A DNA stretch of 64,000 nt from contig JADKDD010000001.1 of assembly GCA_016718525.1 (NCBI GenBank), positions 186,001 to 250,000 on the forward strand, given 5' to 3'. Position 1 is the first letter of the stretch, and every line of letters starts with the position of its first letter. Origin of the DNA: Rhodocyclaceae bacterium (GTDB taxonomy: Bacteria > Pseudomonadota > Gammaproteobacteria > Burkholderiales > Rhodocyclaceae). The notes under the pieces are model-generated. The model ran no database searches and was not told where the DNA came from. It saw only the letters and a program-made list of their open reading frames with translations. Both the position numbers and the translations under genes were made by a program. This document shows positions 18,788 through 28,326 of the stretch, piece by piece.

Positions 18788-19028
18788 GAAGAATCGGCGC
18801 AACGCTTGTGGGTCAGATGTTGGATGGTAGCGTGAAAGCTGTGCTCAACACGCAAAGATTTCCAAAGGGCAGGTTGCCTCTTCAGCGATTCACTGCAACA
18901 AGACGAACCATCGATCCGCCACTGGTGCCGCCCACCCCGCAATTCGTGCAGCCCGTCGCATTTCAGTAGCAAGTGAATCAGCCTGCCAATAATCTGCACC
19001 CATCGCAACACACAACGGAGCAGACGTC

Positions 19029-19274
19029 ATGAAAACACTATACAAAAACAGCCGCCTGATTGCCGCAGCTATTGTCGGTACGCTCGTGTTCTCTGCAGGC
19101 GCTGCGTTTGCGTTGTCGCACGATGTGAGCCAAGCCCCTATATCAGCTCAAATCGAAACAGTCGGCCGATTTGTGGTCACACCTAAAAGCATGAAGTTCG
19201 TTGCCCCCGTCGAAGTCATCGGACGGTTCGTCGTGACACAGCACACAGCGACGTTTGTGCCGCCTGCCGTCTAA
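19029..19274 (+). CDS. Small secreted protein with two tandem repeats
   Basis: This 81-residue protein has a clear signal peptide, with a hydrophobic core at about 11-29 and a likely cleavage after AFA. The mature part contains two copies of a repeat of about 21 residues: ETVGRFVVTPKSMKFVAP and EVIGRFVVTQHTATFVPP. A good GGAG ribosome site lies at 19019-19022. It is probably periplasmic. I do not recognise a family; function is unknown. Confidence 0.65.
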   Translation: MKTLYKNSRLIAAAIVGTLVFSAGAAFALSHDVSQAPISAQIETVGRFVVTPKSMKFVAPVEVIGRFVVTQHTATFVPPAV

Positions 19275-19348
19275 GGTTAATTACTGCGGCTCATGCCAAA
19301 GCTTTTCATCCGTCGCGTCATCGTTCCCCACGAGAAATCCTAAAAGAT

Positions 19349-20008
19349 TCAGAACGGGCAAGGGCTATCGAACCGCACCGCCGCATGCGTTCCTGGATGC
19401 AAGAACGCGATACTTGTCGCGTGCAAATGCAACCGAGGATGATGCAACGAACTTTCGGGTGGCGCATAAAGCGCATCGCCGAGTATGGCGTGTCCAATTG
19501 ACATCAGGTGCACCCGCAGTTGGTGTGACCTTCCAGTAACGGGTTCGAGTTCAACACGCGAAGTTGCGGTGATGCCTTCGCCGTTACGGTGGGTGACTCG
19601 ATAGCGAGTAAGGGCACTGCGACCGTTCATGTGATCCACGATTTGGCGTGGGCGACGCTCCCAGTCACCAATCAGCGGCAATGAGATATCTCCGCAGTCG
19701 TCCATCATGTGGCCATGTACGACAGCACAGTAACGCTTATTGATGCTTCGTTTCTCAAAAGCGATACTTAACGCCCTGTGCATCTCGGCGCCACGAGCAA
19801 AAATGATGAGTCCGGACGTCGCCATATCAAGGCGGTGCACGCTGAGTGCGTCAGAGTAGACAGTCTGTACTCTGGTTATCAGGGAATCCTGACCACCCTC
19901 CCCGCGACCCGGCACAGAAAGTAGTCCGGCCGGCTTATCGACGACGATCACGTAATCGTCGCAATAGTGAATGCTGTGAGTAAGAAGTGGTGATGGGTCA
20001 AATGGCAT
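19349..20008 (-). CDS. rluA: Dual-specificity RNA pseudouridine synthase RluA
   Basis: This 219-residue protein has the same length as E. coli RluA, which makes pseudouridine 746 in 23S rRNA and 32 in some tRNAs. The conserved KPAGLLSVPGR is at residues 25-35, and SVHRLDMATSG contains the catalytic Asp61. LPLIGDWERRPRQ, GRSHQLRVHL and GHAILGDALYA follow in family order. There is no S4 domain, in agreement with RluA rather than RluC or RluD. It is flanked by orphan genes and repeat sequences, so here a core gene sits within an accessory zone. Confidence 0.9.
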   Translation of the reverse strand: MPFDPSPLLTHSIHYCDDYVIVVDKPAGLLSVPGRGEGGQDSLITRVQTVYSDALSVHRLDMATSGLIIFARGAEMHRALSIAFEKRSINKRYCAVVHGHMMDDCGDISLPLIGDWERRPRQIVDHMNGRSALTRYRVTHRNGEGITATSRVELEPVTGRSHQLRVHLMSIGHAILGDALYAPPESSLHHPRLHLHATSIAFLHPGTHAAVRFDSPCPF

Positions 20009-20482
20009 GGAACTGCTGTATCTGCGAGCTTATTGGCATGAACAAGTGCGGGTTGGTTGTCGAGGTCCATTCACTACTCCCGACATTGCGGTCACATGTG
20101 CCGCGACAGGTAACATGACAGCGTCCTTTCGTCGGGGTTGCGGGGAGTTGTAGAGGCAGCCTAGTTGCAGACAGCAACAGTTGGCTCTAAAAAGTCGAAG
20201 TATGCCTTGTCCCAATGCGAACATTCAATCCGAGCGTCAGCTTCCGGCAAAGTTGAATAGGCGCTACAGACTGAAAGCGGAAGTTCAGTTATCGATGCTG
20301 AACGACTGCTTCAACCCATAGCTGTCATGGAGAGGACTTGCCAATAGCATTGTCACCGTGTAGGCTTCCCGCCGACTATCCATCCCCCCGTGTTACTTAG
20401 ACGGGGATCACAACCGCGTTCACTAAGTTTTTTGATGACTCTTGTTGGCGATTTGTGAACCTGCTATGGAAGTTGAGTTGCG
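20009..20482. other. Intergenic region holding a dispersed repeat
   Basis: This 474-base region has no convincing gene. Its middle contains the best-preserved copy of the dispersed repeat (about 20220-20310). The rest shows no hairpin terminator or clear promoter. Confidence 0.5.
20220..20310. repeat. Dispersed intergenic repeat, copy B
   Basis: The core CTTCCGGCAAAGTTGAATAG is followed by GCGCTACAGACTGAAAGCGG and then by AAGTTCAGTTATCGATGCTG. Close matches lie at 21651-21685 and 42580-42612, and partial ones near 14551-14592. All copies are intergenic. The element has no open frame and no obvious terminal inverted repeats, so it may be a decayed non-autonomous element. Confidence 0.75.
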
Positions 20483-21472
20483 ATGACACAGACACAAAGA
20501 CAGTTCAAATTAACTTGGCTAACCGCTATTTTCATAGTCCCATTCAGTACAAGCTCGTTCGCCAGTTGTTACTCTATATACGATGCAAACGGCACATTGA
20601 CTTTTGAAAACTCAAAATCACCTGTCCCGCTCAATACGGAATCACTCTCAGAAGCTGTTCAACGCAAATTTCCAGGAAGCTCGATGAGCATTGAAAATCG
20701 GACTTGTGCATACTTTGATCTAAAGGAATCACAAGCCGCTACTGCAAAGGCAAAAATAGAAAGAGAGATCAACGGTCGCAAATCTGCTGCCACAAACCAG
20801 AGTGATCAACGGGCGCGTGAGTACTTTGTAATTCGGTCTGACGAAAAGAACTCTTATGAGTCGGCTAAATCACAGCCTAGCGAATTAGTGATATCGCCGC
20901 CCCAAAGCGGAATGAAGCAAGAGGCACGAAGAGACCTCCAAGATAGGCAGTTGCAAGAGCAAAAAATGCAATTGGACGCAACGAAAAAACAACTAGATTT
21001 GCAAAGGCAACAGCAACAAGAAACGCAGCGGCAATTGACGAATCTGCATGCTCAGCATGAGCGAGAAAAAAGTGAGCGAGAGCAGATGCAACTCCGATCA
21101 CAAATACCGGCAAATCAACAGTCTTATGGGCAGATTGTCCCAATAGGTCCTCAACCTTATATCCCCATTCAACAATCTCAAATAGTCCAGCCGCAAGTGA
21201 CGATGTCGCAAGTGAACAATATGCAAACGCAGATACAAGTCGATACTCAGCGACAGAACGCGGAGCTTCAACAAGCTAAAGCTCGATCAGATGAAATTAT
21301 TCGAACTGGTGGTCAATTAAAACAAGAAAATCGAGAGAGGGCTCGTCAGCAGTGTTTGGCTGGATTACCGAGTCCAGCCGTCGCCAATTACAAGATCAAG
21401 CAAGCCGGTGGAAGCGGCGCTGGCATGGCGACGCTCCTTGCCAATCAACGACAGCAATGCTACGCAAATTAG
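20483..21472 (+). CDS. Secreted Gln-rich coiled-coil protein
   Basis: This 329-residue protein has an N-terminal signal peptide ending near FAS (about residue 28). A small domain, CYSIYDANGTLTFENSKSPV, resembles the N-terminal modules found in other proteobacterial exported proteins of unknown function. Residues 140-210 form a Gln/Lys/Glu-rich coiled coil. The rest is Gln-rich and of low complexity, ending in two Cys residues (RQQCLAGL and QQCYAN) that could form a disulfide. No named family is certain. Its base composition is more A+T-rich than the flanking core genes. Confidence 0.6.
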   Translation: MTQTQRQFKLTWLTAIFIVPFSTSSFASCYSIYDANGTLTFENSKSPVPLNTESLSEAVQRKFPGSSMSIENRTCAYFDLKESQAATAKAKIEREINGRKSAATNQSDQRAREYFVIRSDEKNSYESAKSQPSELVISPPQSGMKQEARRDLQDRQLQEQKMQLDATKKQLDLQRQQQQETQRQLTNLHAQHEREKSEREQMQLRSQIPANQQSYGQIVPIGPQPYIPIQQSQIVQPQVTMSQVNNMQTQIQVDTQRQNAELQQAKARSDEIIRTGGQLKQENRERARQQCLAGLPSPAVANYKIKQAGGSGAGMATLLANQRQQCYAN

Positions 21473-21588
21473 CAATTAAAACCATCTCGATCCAGTGCCC
21501 AGTTTCATCATCTTGGGCGCGCCAAACGGCACAAGAACATTCTTCCGTAACTAGCTGAGAGCGGAAGTAGGTTTTCCATTCATCAAGG

Positions 21589-21735
21589 ACCGCTTCCGCT
21601 GCAATGTTGAATTAGAGCTTGCTCCAGTGCTGACATTCAATCTGAGCGTCGGCTTCCGGCAAAGGTTAATAGGCGCTTCAGACTGCAAGCCGAAGTAGCG
21701 TCTAGCGAATTGGTCGCTCTAGACCGGTCATCCAG
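21589..21735. repeat. Dispersed intergenic repeat, copy C
   Basis: It begins with CGCTTCCGCTGCAATGTTGAA at 21591 and continues with CATTCAATCTGAGCGTCGGC and CTTCCGGCAAAGGTTAATAG. The matching tail AGACCGGTCAT is at 21721-21731. The tail AGACCGGTCAT is shared with copy D near 42649, which shows that the unit is longer than the core. Confidence 0.7.
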
Positions 21736-21780
21736 ATTCACAATTGCACGACAGCAAGGCGGCGGTGATTTCGTCAAGCT

Positions 21781-21815
21781 AAAAACCCGCGATCGGCCAC
21801 AACCGGCCGATCGCG
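21781..21815 (-). terminator. Strong hairpin with T run on the minus strand
   Basis: A perfect 11-base stem, CGCGATCGGCC (21788-21798) with GGCCGATCGCG (21805-21815), encloses a 6-base loop. On the minus strand the stem is followed by GGTTTTT, the form of a rho-independent terminator. No annotated minus-strand gene lies directly upstream (21816-22334), so the transcript it ends is unknown. Confidence 0.6.
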
Positions 21816-22334
21816 ATAGCCATCCACTTTCAATGTTCGAGGTGCACTCTGACCTGGTCGAACGGCTGTTATTCGGCGAACAACTTCATGTCGGATCTGC
21901 CTCAACCCGGCCAGGAACGGTCGCTGAAAATTTCGCTTGAAAGCGGACATAGTGGCGCTGGATGTGTGATGCAGTGGCTTATGCATACGCTGAAACTAAG
22001 CGCAAAGCGAACCAGTATCCGCCCAATTTCATTGAACATCCCTAACATCAAAATGTGAAGAGCTCCGTGCCGTTCGATCGATTGTTCTTGGTTGCGCAGT
22101 CGGCTCATTGATGCATGTCAATATGCAATCCAACAATGACAGTTGTAATGACCACATTAATGTTTGCCCCGGGCAATGGAGCCTTGGTCAACTCTGATTC
22201 GCGGGTTTGGTCCTGATCCCGAGCGGGTTGCCAAGACTGTAGACTTCGAATAACGCTTGCCTGCCTTGATTGCCATTACATGCACAATATCACCTCGTAC
22301 CCGGAAAACAAGTTCTGCTCGACGAAAGTTGAAT

Positions 22335-23759
22335 ATGCCAAAACCTGATAAGCCAAAGGGCGCGGGTCGAGCGCCGCGAAACGAATCCTCCTACCTGTCC
22401 GCCGACGAACGTCGAGCCAGGGGAAAATCTCTGCGTGACGCTGCGCCCCGCGCTTCGCATGAGGGATGGAAGCCGCCGAAGGGCCGCCGGGATCCGGTCG
22501 AAATCGTCAGCGAATCTAATGCGGGTCGTTTGGCGGACCTGGTTCCGATTCGCTTCGGGCGGATGTCCACGTCGCCCTTCGCGTTCTATCGCGGATCGGC
22601 GGCGCTGATGGCAGCCGATCTTGCCACGACTGCGACCAGCGGAATCCGGGTGCAGGCGTGCGGCGATGCCCACCTGATGAACTTCGGCGGATTCGCAACG
22701 CCCGAGCGCAACATCGTCTTCGACGTCAACGATCTCGACGAGACGCTGCCGGCTCCGTTCGAGTGGGATCTCAAGCGTCTTGCCGCGAGCGTCGTGATCG
22801 CGGCTCAACATCTGCGACTGCCAGACAGCGACGCAGCAAAGGTAGCCACGGATCTTGTTCGGGAGTACCGCGAACGGATGGCCGATTACGCGTCGATGCG
22901 CGCGCTAGACGTCTGGTACGACAGGATCGATTTGGCACGCTACGTGGATCGAGCGACCGATCCGTCGGTCAAGAAGGAGGTTCGCAAGCGCGCCGCCAAA
23001 CTAACCGAGGAAGCACAACGCAAAACGGCCCCCGAGTTTCTGTATCCTAAACTCGTTTCGCACGAGGGGTCGCGGCCCAGAATCAAGGATGAGCCGCCCC
23101 TGATCTTCCATCCGACGGCGGAACAGGCCCCTGGGCTTGTGACAGGCGCTGCGGACGTGATCGCCGCCTACCGCGAGAGCCTTCCCGAACACACCCGACC
23201 CCTGTTTGACCGTTACCACTTCTTCGATTACGCGGTCAAGGTCGTCGGGGTGGGAAGTGTCGGTACGGTGTGTGGCGTCTGCCTGTTTATGGCGGCGGAC
23301 GATGATCCACTGTTCCTGCAGGTGAAGGAGGCGCGCGCGTCAGTGCTCGAGCCCTACGCGGGCAGGAGCCTGCATGCCAATCACGGCCAGCGCGTCGTAG
23401 TCGGCCAGCGCATCATGCAGGCAGCGAGCGATGTCTTTCTGGGATGGACACGTACGAAGACCGGCCGCGACTTCTATGTTCGCCAGCTTCGCGACATGAA
23501 GATGTCCGTGGTCATCGAGGGCTCCGATACGGAATTGCTGCGGCACTATGCGCGAATGTGCGCCCATGCGCTCGCCCGCGCGCATGCGCGTTCCGGCGAC
23601 GCCGCGTTAATGTCCGGCTACATGGGTTCCGGACAGACATTCGATGACGCGATCGGCGAGTTCGCCGTCGAGTATGCCGACCAGAATCGGAGGGATTACC
23701 GGGCTTTCGTCAATGCGATCCGGGAGGGACGGATCGCGGCGACCGCCGAAAATCCATAA
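22335..23759 (+). CDS. DUF2252 family protein
   Basis: This 474-residue protein matches the DUF2252 family, which is distantly kinase-like and uncharacterised. Recognisable segments are RFGRMSTSPFAFYRGSA, the VQACGDAHLMNFGGFATPER block with a Gly-Asp-x-His motif, and FDVNDLDETLPAPFEWDLKR, which carries acidic residues typical of a phosphotransferase-like metal site. The start at 22335 gives MPKPDKPKGAGR; an upstream ATG at 22257 would add 26 atypical residues. The gene is clearly more G+C-rich than the sequence on either side, suggesting separate origin. Confidence 0.85.
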   Translation: MPKPDKPKGAGRAPRNESSYLSADERRARGKSLRDAAPRASHEGWKPPKGRRDPVEIVSESNAGRLADLVPIRFGRMSTSPFAFYRGSAALMAADLATTATSGIRVQACGDAHLMNFGGFATPERNIVFDVNDLDETLPAPFEWDLKRLAASVVIAAQHLRLPDSDAAKVATDLVREYRERMADYASMRALDVWYDRIDLARYVDRATDPSVKKEVRKRAAKLTEEAQRKTAPEFLYPKLVSHEGSRPRIKDEPPLIFHPTAEQAPGLVTGAADVIAAYRESLPEHTRPLFDRYHFFDYAVKVVGVGSVGTVCGVCLFMAADDDPLFLQVKEARASVLEPYAGRSLHANHGQRVVVGQRIMQAASDVFLGWTRTKTGRDFYVRQLRDMKMSVVIEGSDTELLRHYARMCAHALARAHARSGDAALMSGYMGSGQTFDDAIGEFAVEYADQNRRDYRAFVNAIREGRIAATAENP

Positions 23760-23782
23760 GTTTGCGCTAACGCCACGGTGCG

Positions 23783-23965
23783 TCATCTAGCCATGGGAAA
23801 ACTCTCCGCTATTTGATCCACAGTGCCGCGTGCATTGTCCCGTGTGGCGACGACTCCGGCGATCGGACTAGGCTTGCTTTTTACTTCGGCATGAGCCGAC
23901 GCGGTGGCAAGCATTGCCAATGCGTCGATGCTCGTGGTTAGTGTTTTACGCACGGCACGACACAT
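23783..23965 (-). CDS. Possible small secreted protein
   Basis: The last 60 codons of a minus-strand frame read MCRAVRKTLTTSIDALAML and then ATASAHAEVK, which looks like a signal peptide cleaved after AHA. The ATG at 23965 has a purine-rich AAAGGAAAAC upstream, but it is too far away to be a good ribosome site. It may be the remnant of a longer gene. Confidence is low. Confidence 0.25.
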   Translation of the reverse strand: MCRAVRKTLTTSIDALAMLATASAHAEVKSKPSPIAGVVATRDNARGTVDQIAESFPMAR

Positions 23966-24522
23966 GATTATCTTATTGTTTTCCTTTGATTGTGATTGGC
24001 TGTAGTTGGGGAGACGCAATGGCTTGTAGTTGGACATACCCGACCCGGTCTTGTGTACGCCACGACCGCATTCCCAGCGACGCGACCATTTCATTAATTT
24101 TGCGTTCGACCACTGCACAAATATCACCACACCCCCTTACCGCATTCAGTCGGATACGTTTGCTCAAGCTTAGAAAACGATCACTAAAGCTGATGATGCG
24201 CAAGCGTGTAAGCTTTAGCCGTAAAGACTTTCAGTATCGCGTTGATCAAATAAACGGGACCTGCTTCATTGCGCTAACGAGAGTCTGTGCGCCCACAACG
24301 GGCTATGGCCTCTCCGAGCGAACCTCGATCTCCGGACCGGCGCATTCAGTGCAAGCGGTCACTACGGGAAGCGCGATCATCGACAACGCCGCTCAGGATT
24401 ATTTTTTGGAATTTCTGGAATTTTGCGCGCCAACAATGTTTTCATGAATCGTTAAGTTGGCCAGTGATAGCTTATGTCGTATGCCTTCCGTTACACAATA
24501 AAAAATGGAGAACCATTGGCTC

Positions 24523-24561
24523 AAAAAAAATGGGGTGATACCGATCAGACGGTGCCACCCC
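24523..24561 (-). terminator. Rho-independent terminator of the DUF1302-DUF1329 operon
   Basis: On the minus strand GGGGTGGCACCG pairs with CGGTATCACCCC around the loop TCTGAT, with one mismatch. The stem is followed by A and then eight T residues. It lies about 50 bases beyond the DUF1329 stop codon, which suits the end of that operon. Confidence 0.8.
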
Positions 24562-24611
24562 AATCAAACGGTAAGGCAGGGAAACCGTTTAAGTCAACGT
24601 CGCCCTACCGA

Positions 24612-25961
24612 TTAGTTGCCGATGCGGCGCAGCGCATCCGGTTGGAAGTCCTTGGCGCGAGCCTTCAATCCAAACTTGATGGTGCCATCAGACTCATTGT
24701 CCAATCCTGAAATCAGATAGCCCCCGTTGGTCAGGTCATGCCAGATGTTGGCACGCGTCCAAGGAACACCCGCATCGTAATATTGAACGAACGGATGCAC
24801 GCCTACGCGCCACAGGTCGCCGCGCGTGTCATAGGCATCTTCCCACAGGACGTTCCAGCTATCTTCATCAAGCAGGAAAACCCGCTTGCCGTAGCTGTGC
24901 TTTGAATTGGCCTTCAGTGTCGCTTCGACAACCCAGACGCGATGCAACTCATAGCGAATCAGATCAGCGTTAGGGTGCGACTTCTTCACGATATCCGCAT
25001 ACTTGAGTTTCTTCTCGCCCAGCTTGTAAGCGTTGTAGGGCACGTACATTTCCTTTTTGCCCACCAGTTTCCAGTCAAAGCGATCCGGTGCCCCGTTATA
25101 TGCATCGTACTGATCAGTGAAGCGCAAACCTTCGGTTCCGTCATTGACCGCATCGTATGCAAGATCAGGTGCACGACGTACACGCCGTTGTCCGGCGTTG
25201 TAAATCCATGCCGAACGGGAGTCTGCGACTTGATCAACCGGTTCATGAACCAGGAACACCGTGCCAACGAGGTTGGCAGGTGCAACGAAGTAGTTCGTGT
25301 AATAGAAAGAGAGATTTGGCTGCGGGATGTCAAGGTTCTGATTGAAGACGCGATGCTCCTTCGTTGTGATCTTGAAAGTGTCGCCATTCGCGCGCACCGG
25401 AAAATTGCTCTGCTCACGCTCTAGGCCGCCTCCCAGGTAGCGGAGATTGTGATTCCATATTGCCTCAAGTCCGCTTGTTGGAATTGGAAACGGTGTCGTC
25501 GACAGAACACGGTTGGTAATACCAAATCCGTTGAGGTTGATCTTTGTCGCTTCCGTCTTGACCACACCAGCAACAGCGGCAGGCACGGCGGCTGTTCGGT
25601 ATGTCGAATACACCGGGATTTTGAACGTGTTGAATTTTTTCAACAGGGCCACGGCACCCGGTGGCAGTTTGTCCTTGTACTGGTCGACATTGGCTGCGGT
25701 AATCTCGAACTTGGGTTTCTCGCCAGCAAACGGATCGCAATATTCCACGCCGGGCCTGAAGCACGCAGGCGGTTTGGTCAAACCACCCGTGTAGGCAGGA
25801 ATCGAACCGTCCTGATTACCGGCCATTTCGCCACCTAGGGGCGTCAGGTCCTTGCCCAGACGTGTAGCGTCGGCATCGGACGCTTTGGCGAGCGCAGCCC
25901 CGGCGTCGAGCGTGAGAGTGGCCATCACGGCCACGAATAGCAGTTTCTTGTTGAATGTCAT
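24612..25961 (-). CDS. DUF1329 family outer-membrane-associated protein
   Basis: This 449-residue exported protein belongs to DUF1329, a LolA/LolB-like fold family. A signal peptide covers about residues 1-25, ending ALA. It contains the family features DLTPLGGEMAGNQDGSIPAYTGG near the N-terminus, and YDAYNGAPDRFDWKLVGKKE and ELHRVWVVEATLK further on. DUF1329 genes are commonly paired with DUF1302 genes, as here (23-base gap), in organisms that degrade hydrophobic compounds. The pair may take part in uptake or envelope transfer of the substrate; that is inference. An AAGGAG ribosome site precedes the ATG. Confidence 0.88.
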   Translation of the reverse strand: MTFNKKLLFVAVMATLTLDAGAALAKASDADATRLGKDLTPLGGEMAGNQDGSIPAYTGGLTKPPACFRPGVEYCDPFAGEKPKFEITAANVDQYKDKLPPGAVALLKKFNTFKIPVYSTYRTAAVPAAVAGVVKTEATKINLNGFGITNRVLSTTPFPIPTSGLEAIWNHNLRYLGGGLEREQSNFPVRANGDTFKITTKEHRVFNQNLDIPQPNLSFYYTNYFVAPANLVGTVFLVHEPVDQVADSRSAWIYNAGQRRVRRAPDLAYDAVNDGTEGLRFTDQYDAYNGAPDRFDWKLVGKKEMYVPYNAYKLGEKKLKYADIVKKSHPNADLIRYELHRVWVVEATLKANSKHSYGKRVFLLDEDSWNVLWEDAYDTRGDLWRVGVHPFVQYYDAGVPWTRANIWHDLTNGGYLISGLDNESDGTIKFGLKARAKDFQPDALRRIGN

Positions 25962-25984
25962 GTTATAAATTCTCCTTGTGCTGT

Positions 25985-28003
25985 TTAGAACGTGTAGCTG
26001 TAGGCGACGGAATAGTTGTCGCGGTCGCGGGTCGGGTCGTAATTTGCGCTGTTGCTATACGTGGTGTAGTTGAAGTCAAGGTTGTGCGCCTTGTTCTTGT
26101 TCATGCGGAGCGTGAATGAAAACGTCTTTTTGCCTTCATTCATCTGGTTGTCCACCGACACACCCTCCACATCGTGGGCAAAGAACACAATGGGCGATAT
26201 CGTGATGCCAGCACCGAAGACATTGGGATAATCAAGCTGAGCGCGCAGGCGGTAGGCCCAGGCGAAGTCGGTCATATAACCATCGTTCTTACAGCCGGCT
26301 TGGTTGAACTGTGGTCCAAAAGCGGTCTCAGCGCACTGAACGCCAGCAGCGCTAGCACCGGTAAGGGTTCCAAATGTTGTGTACTGTTGGTTGTACGAAA
26401 CCGGGGATATCCCAAACTCCGGGGCACGGCCGAAGCGCAGATTGCCTGACGTTTTATAGTCAGGCAGATCGTTCCACTGAAGAGCGACCTCACCCAACAC
26501 CGTACCGTTTGTGGCCCCCAGCATTGCGGGCAGAACACCGACTCCGTTCAACTGCAACTGCCATTTGTCAAAGCGCTCATACCCTTGCATATAGCCACCC
26601 AATCCTGCCGCCGCAGCGAGCGCACCCGCCGGACCGAAAACCTGACCGGCTCTGCCGTAGGAGCCAGTAGCAGTTGTCAGATCCGCCGTATTGATTTGTA
26701 CCGGCACATCGTGATGCATACTCAGCTCGGCCGCCCAAGAGATGCTTGCCAGCGTGGTTGCAGCACTCAATCCGTAGACCTTGATATTGTCGGGATACTC
26801 AAGAAAACCTGCCGTGGTACCCAGGGTTGCCGGAGTTGGGCCAAACGCCGTTGCATTCCGATAACTCAAAACAGGCGTTCGCGAATTGATCTGCATGGCA
26901 TATACGCCAAACTCGGTGTCGATCGCGGCAATGGGAAAGCGAAACGCCAAACCGAACTGTCCGTCATCGCTGCCCTCGCGGCCATTGACAAACTTGGCAA
27001 AGCTGTTGCTGGTATAAGCCGTTGCGTTGCTGTTCTGTGCTCCGATCGCCGCAATCATGTTGCATGCGCCGGCATGAGCGGAAATGTAAACGTCTCCCGC
27101 CCAATAGGTACCGCACCCGTCAATCGACGATGGCTCCCACTTGGCCTGATAGAAGGCTTCCAGCGAAGTACCTGCCGGCAAGCCGATGCTGCCGCTTATC
27201 GCCCATATAGGAAGCAAGGCTTCCTTGATTTCAGTGCCAGCGCGACGCAGGGCAGATACATCCACTGGGGAAATCTGATTGACGCCTTGAAAGAAAAGGC
27301 TTTCGCCCCAGTTCAGCGCTTGGCGTCCGACACGCACCTGTGCCGGGTTGTCCCCGATGTCGAACGAGGTGTAGGCGTAGGTGTCAAGCAACTCCAAGCC
27401 ATCGAAGCGATTGAGGGCCGGGGCACCATCGTCCGACAAAGGTTTGCCAGTCGTGAAGCGGTTGGCCTGATTGCCCCATGGTGCATTCTCATTGTTCAAC
27501 CCATTGTCATACCAGCCTTTGACACGCACCAACGCGCCCGTACCATCCTTTGAGATCGACAAGTCGCTTATGACCTTGTACATCTCGCTGTAGCGATCGT
27601 TTTTGCCATAGTTCATGTTGCCGGTGGAACCTTTCGATTCTCCGGTGTAGCCTGCCATTGCGGCTTCGTATATTGTCTTGACGGTACCGGGAGCGAAAGG
27701 TCCATTGAACCAAAGCCCACCCGCCCCGCCGAAAGGGTTGGCCGGAAAAGGATTGTTAGTGTTGTCGGTATAGCGGGTTTGCCACCCGGCACCGACCGCA
27801 TTCATACCATTGACGAGTTGCTTGTCACGCGACTCGGCACGCCAACTCGACGCATACGACAAGGTCGTGTTGATTGATCCACTCCAGCCGCTATCGGTCT
27901 TGAACTCAATAGCCAGCGCACTGCCCGTCAAACTCGTGGCGATAGCGGCGGCAATGATTTTCCTTCTTGCCTGCGGAATGCGCAGGACGCACTTACGATT
28001 CAT
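25985..28003 (-). CDS. DUF1302 family outer-membrane protein
   Basis: This 672-residue protein has a signal peptide (about 1-32, ending ALA) and the beta-barrel-like pattern of the DUF1302 family, ending in a terminal aromatic residue (AYSYTF), as outer-membrane barrels do. Other family segments are DIGDNPAQVRVGRQALNWGE and FFQGVNQISPVDVSALRRAG. The ATG at 28003 is preferred over the adjacent TTG because AGAGGAAAG lies at ideal distance. It is the first gene of an operon with DUF1329. Its promoter region carries a copy of the shared 18-base motif at 28112-28129. Confidence 0.88.
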   Translation of the reverse strand: MNRKCVLRIPQARRKIIAAAIATSLTGSALAIEFKTDSGWSGSINTTLSYASSWRAESRDKQLVNGMNAVGAGWQTRYTDNTNNPFPANPFGGAGGLWFNGPFAPGTVKTIYEAAMAGYTGESKGSTGNMNYGKNDRYSEMYKVISDLSISKDGTGALVRVKGWYDNGLNNENAPWGNQANRFTTGKPLSDDGAPALNRFDGLELLDTYAYTSFDIGDNPAQVRVGRQALNWGESLFFQGVNQISPVDVSALRRAGTEIKEALLPIWAISGSIGLPAGTSLEAFYQAKWEPSSIDGCGTYWAGDVYISAHAGACNMIAAIGAQNSNATAYTSNSFAKFVNGREGSDDGQFGLAFRFPIAAIDTEFGVYAMQINSRTPVLSYRNATAFGPTPATLGTTAGFLEYPDNIKVYGLSAATTLASISWAAELSMHHDVPVQINTADLTTATGSYGRAGQVFGPAGALAAAAGLGGYMQGYERFDKWQLQLNGVGVLPAMLGATNGTVLGEVALQWNDLPDYKTSGNLRFGRAPEFGISPVSYNQQYTTFGTLTGASAAGVQCAETAFGPQFNQAGCKNDGYMTDFAWAYRLRAQLDYPNVFGAGITISPIVFFAHDVEGVSVDNQMNEGKKTFSFTLRMNKNKAHNLDFNYTTYSNSANYDPTRDRDNYSVAYSYTF

Positions 28004-28111
28004 CAACTTTCCTCTCTGGATGTTTTAAAAATAAAAACGACTGCACGTTGGGCGACTGGCTGCCGCTTTTCTTCGTGTGGAGCGCAGACTAATGATTCGC
28101 TGTGCGTGCAA

Positions 28112-28129
28112 CTATCGGAATTCCGCAAA
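28112..28129 (-). promoter_or_regulatory. Shared operator-like motif, site 1 (DUF1302 promoter)
   Basis: On the minus strand the sequence is TTTGCGGAATTCCGATAG, with the perfect palindromic core CGGAATTCCG. It lies 109 bases upstream of the DUF1302 start and points toward it. Four further copies occur at 30924, 30967, 33074 and 36065. Confidence 0.75.
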
Positions 28130-28326
28130 CTTCGCGACGAGAAGAAACTGTTTTCGGCTGATCCGGTGGTGCTGACACTGGCGTAGTGAACGCAACGATG
28201 CCTACAACAAAATATGTATTGAATGGGTGCGCCCTTGAGGTCTGCAATACTTCTTGCCGACGGTCCACAGACCTGTAATAGGTATGTCGAATTTCAGTTA
28301 AGCGATACCGTCACGCCTATTGTCAT

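Larger units (their letters stand above)
21473..22334. other. Long intergenic region with repeat and hairpin
   Basis: This 862-base stretch holds no gene I can support. It contains a dispersed repeat copy (21589-21735) and a strong hairpin followed on the minus strand by a T run (21781-21815). The remainder, 21816-22334, has only short unconvincing frames. Confidence 0.5.
23760..24611. other. Gene-poor region
   Basis: This 852-base, A+T-rich stretch separates the DUF2252 gene from the DUF1329 gene. It contains one doubtful short secreted-protein frame at its left end and a strong minus-strand terminator at 24523-24561. I see nothing else supported. Confidence 0.5.

Noticed and set aside
26585..27553. 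Plus-strand open frame of 322 codons inside the DUF1302 gene
   Set aside because: It is antisense to the DUF1302 gene and has an Arg/Cys-rich shadow composition.
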